Assembly (NCBI GenBank): GCA_023249815.1
Contig: JAHFBX010000162.1
Coordinates: 1-6,710 of the forward strand
Length of the DNA: 6,710 nt
DNA from: Candidatus Eiseniibacteriota bacterium
Lineage (GTDB): Bacteria > Eisenbacteria > RBG-16-71-46
Direction of reading: 5' to 3'
The notes under the pieces were generated by a model. That model had not been told where the DNA came from. It ran no database searches and saw nothing but the letters and a program-made list of their open reading frames with translations. The position numbers and the translations under genes were made by a program. How positions within the stretch are numbered: the first letter of the stretch is position 1; each line of letters opens with the position of its first letter. This document shows positions 5,903 to 6,710 of this stretch, in pieces.

Positions 5903-6710
5903 ATGAAGAAGCCGTTCGTCGCGCTCCTGCTCCTGATCGGGGCAGCCGCGATGGTGGCCGGTAGCGCGTTCGCTCAAACCGACGACGTCGGGATGAAGCT
6001 GGTGAACGCGAAGATGGCGAAGCAGATCCTCAGCTCGCGCGCCTCCCGATTGGGAGTCTCCGCGGGCCCGGACCCCGACACGGTGTACGTCGGCAAGTCC
6101 TATACGAATCACACAGCGCCCGACAATTACTGGAACATCTACGTCGGCGATTACCTGCCGCAGTACCCCGCCGGGAGCGGGCCAAGTACGAACGCGTTCT
6201 GGGATTTCGACAACTCGGTCGGCATCCAGGCCGCGGACTCGTTGCACGGCTGGTGGCCCATGCACCGCCAGTACAACTCCACCGGCGGTCTGACGCTCAC
6301 CGATGACCAGCGCCCGTGGTGGGCCCTGGATCACGGCAACCTCGCGAACTACGTGATCAGCCAGAATACGGCGGCCAAGCGCACGTTCGGCGTGGTCGGT
6401 GTCTGGCACGGCGATCCGGGCGGTCCCGGCTCCGCCGTCCACTGGTCGCCGCTCTCGGGCACCCGGTCGGCGTGGTGCGGTCTGCGCGAGCACAAGGACA
6501 ACAGCGTGGTCGACGCGGTCACGGGCAATCCGTTCAACCAGAACGTGGTGAACGCCCTGCACGATGCCGCGGGTAACGGGTCGAACCACAACTTCCCGGG
6601 CTACGCGGACCAGTGGGACCAGATCCTGTATCGCGATATCGCGATGACGCCGTCGCAGTCGCTGACGGTGAACTTCCTGTATCGCACCCGCATGTCGACG
6701 AGCATCGGCA
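5903..6710 (+). CDS. Secreted protein of unknown function, 3' end beyond the window
   Basis: The frame is open from the ATG to the window edge (269 complete codons), so the C-terminus is missing. Residues 1-24 are a textbook signal peptide: Lys2-Lys3, a hydrophobic core (5-19) and a cleavage site SAFA-Q after residue 24. The mature part begins with a short helix-prone segment (about 29-50). It continues into a region rich in Trp (ten, at 77, 100, 117-118, 139-140, 168, 181, 191 and 238), Asn, Gly and Tyr, with a single Cys (192). From about residue 236 the pattern YRDIAMTPSQSLTVNFLYRTRM (243-264) alternates like strands of a beta-sandwich, as in carbohydrate-binding or lectin-like domains. 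That resemblance is only structural intuition. I do not recognise the family. Outer-surface or periplasmic location is inferred. It has its own leader and strong ribosome-binding site and looks independent of the lar operon. Confidence 0.85.
   Translation, partial: MKKPFVALLLLIGAAAMVAGSAFAQTDDVGMKLVNAKMAKQILSSRASRLGVSAGPDPDTVYVGKSYTNHTAPDNYWNIYVGDYLPQYPAGSGPSTNAFWDFDNSVGIQAADSLHGWWPMHRQYNSTGGLTLTDDQRPWWALDHGNLANYVISQNTAAKRTFGVVGVWHGDPGGPGSAVHWSPLSGTRSAWCGLREHKDNSVVDAVTGNPFNQNVVNALHDAAGNGSNHNFPGYADQWDQILYRDIAMTPSQSLTVNFLYRTRMSTSIG

Noticed and set aside
5723..6589. Antisense open frame (288 residues) opposite the secreted-protein gene
   Set aside because: The + strand frame has a textbook signal peptide and a GGAGGT site; the antisense frame has no conserved motif and no good start context.

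Overview
The window is very GC-rich bacterial DNA with strong G/C preference at third codon positions, so most long alternative-frame and antisense reading frames are compositional shadows. The genes suggest a high-GC, probably diderm bacterium. The combination of a Ctp-type protease, a DusB-LarB-LarC cluster and a Trp/Asn-rich secreted protein would fit a poorly cultured phylum such as Candidatus Eisenbacteria or Gemmatimonadota. That placement is an inference from style, not something the sequence proves.

Positions 1-273 hold no assignable gene. They contain a perfect 9-bp GC-rich hairpin (122-142), possibly the end of an upstream transcription unit. An extended -10 promoter-like element (TGaTATAGT, 170-178) follows, and then a 12-bp palindrome (255-266) that contains the Shine-Dalgarno of the first gene.

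Positions 274-5452 are one compact five-gene operon on the + strand in which every junction overlaps: an S41/Ctp-type serine protease, a MtnX-like HAD phosphatase, the tRNA-dihydrouridine synthase DusB, and the nickel-pincer cofactor enzymes LarB and LarC. LarB carboxylates and cleaves nicotinic acid adenine dinucleotide. LarC inserts nickel at the end of the pathway and is here one unbroken ORF. LarE (the sulfur insertase) and any LarA-type user enzyme are not in the window, so the pathway must be completed elsewhere or end differently. The protease, phosphatase and Dus enzyme have no established link to the nickel cofactor; their coupling may simply be housekeeping co-expression.

Positions 5453-5902 are a 450-bp gap of visibly lower GC. 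It contains two near-identical 18-bp tandem repeats, a TTGACA-type promoter candidate and several potential hairpins, then an excellent GGAGGT ribosome-binding site. This leads into a gene starting at 5903 that runs off the right edge. It encodes a secreted protein with a clear signal peptide and a tryptophan- and asparagine-rich mature region of no recognised family. The leader and this protein are the least explained part of the window.
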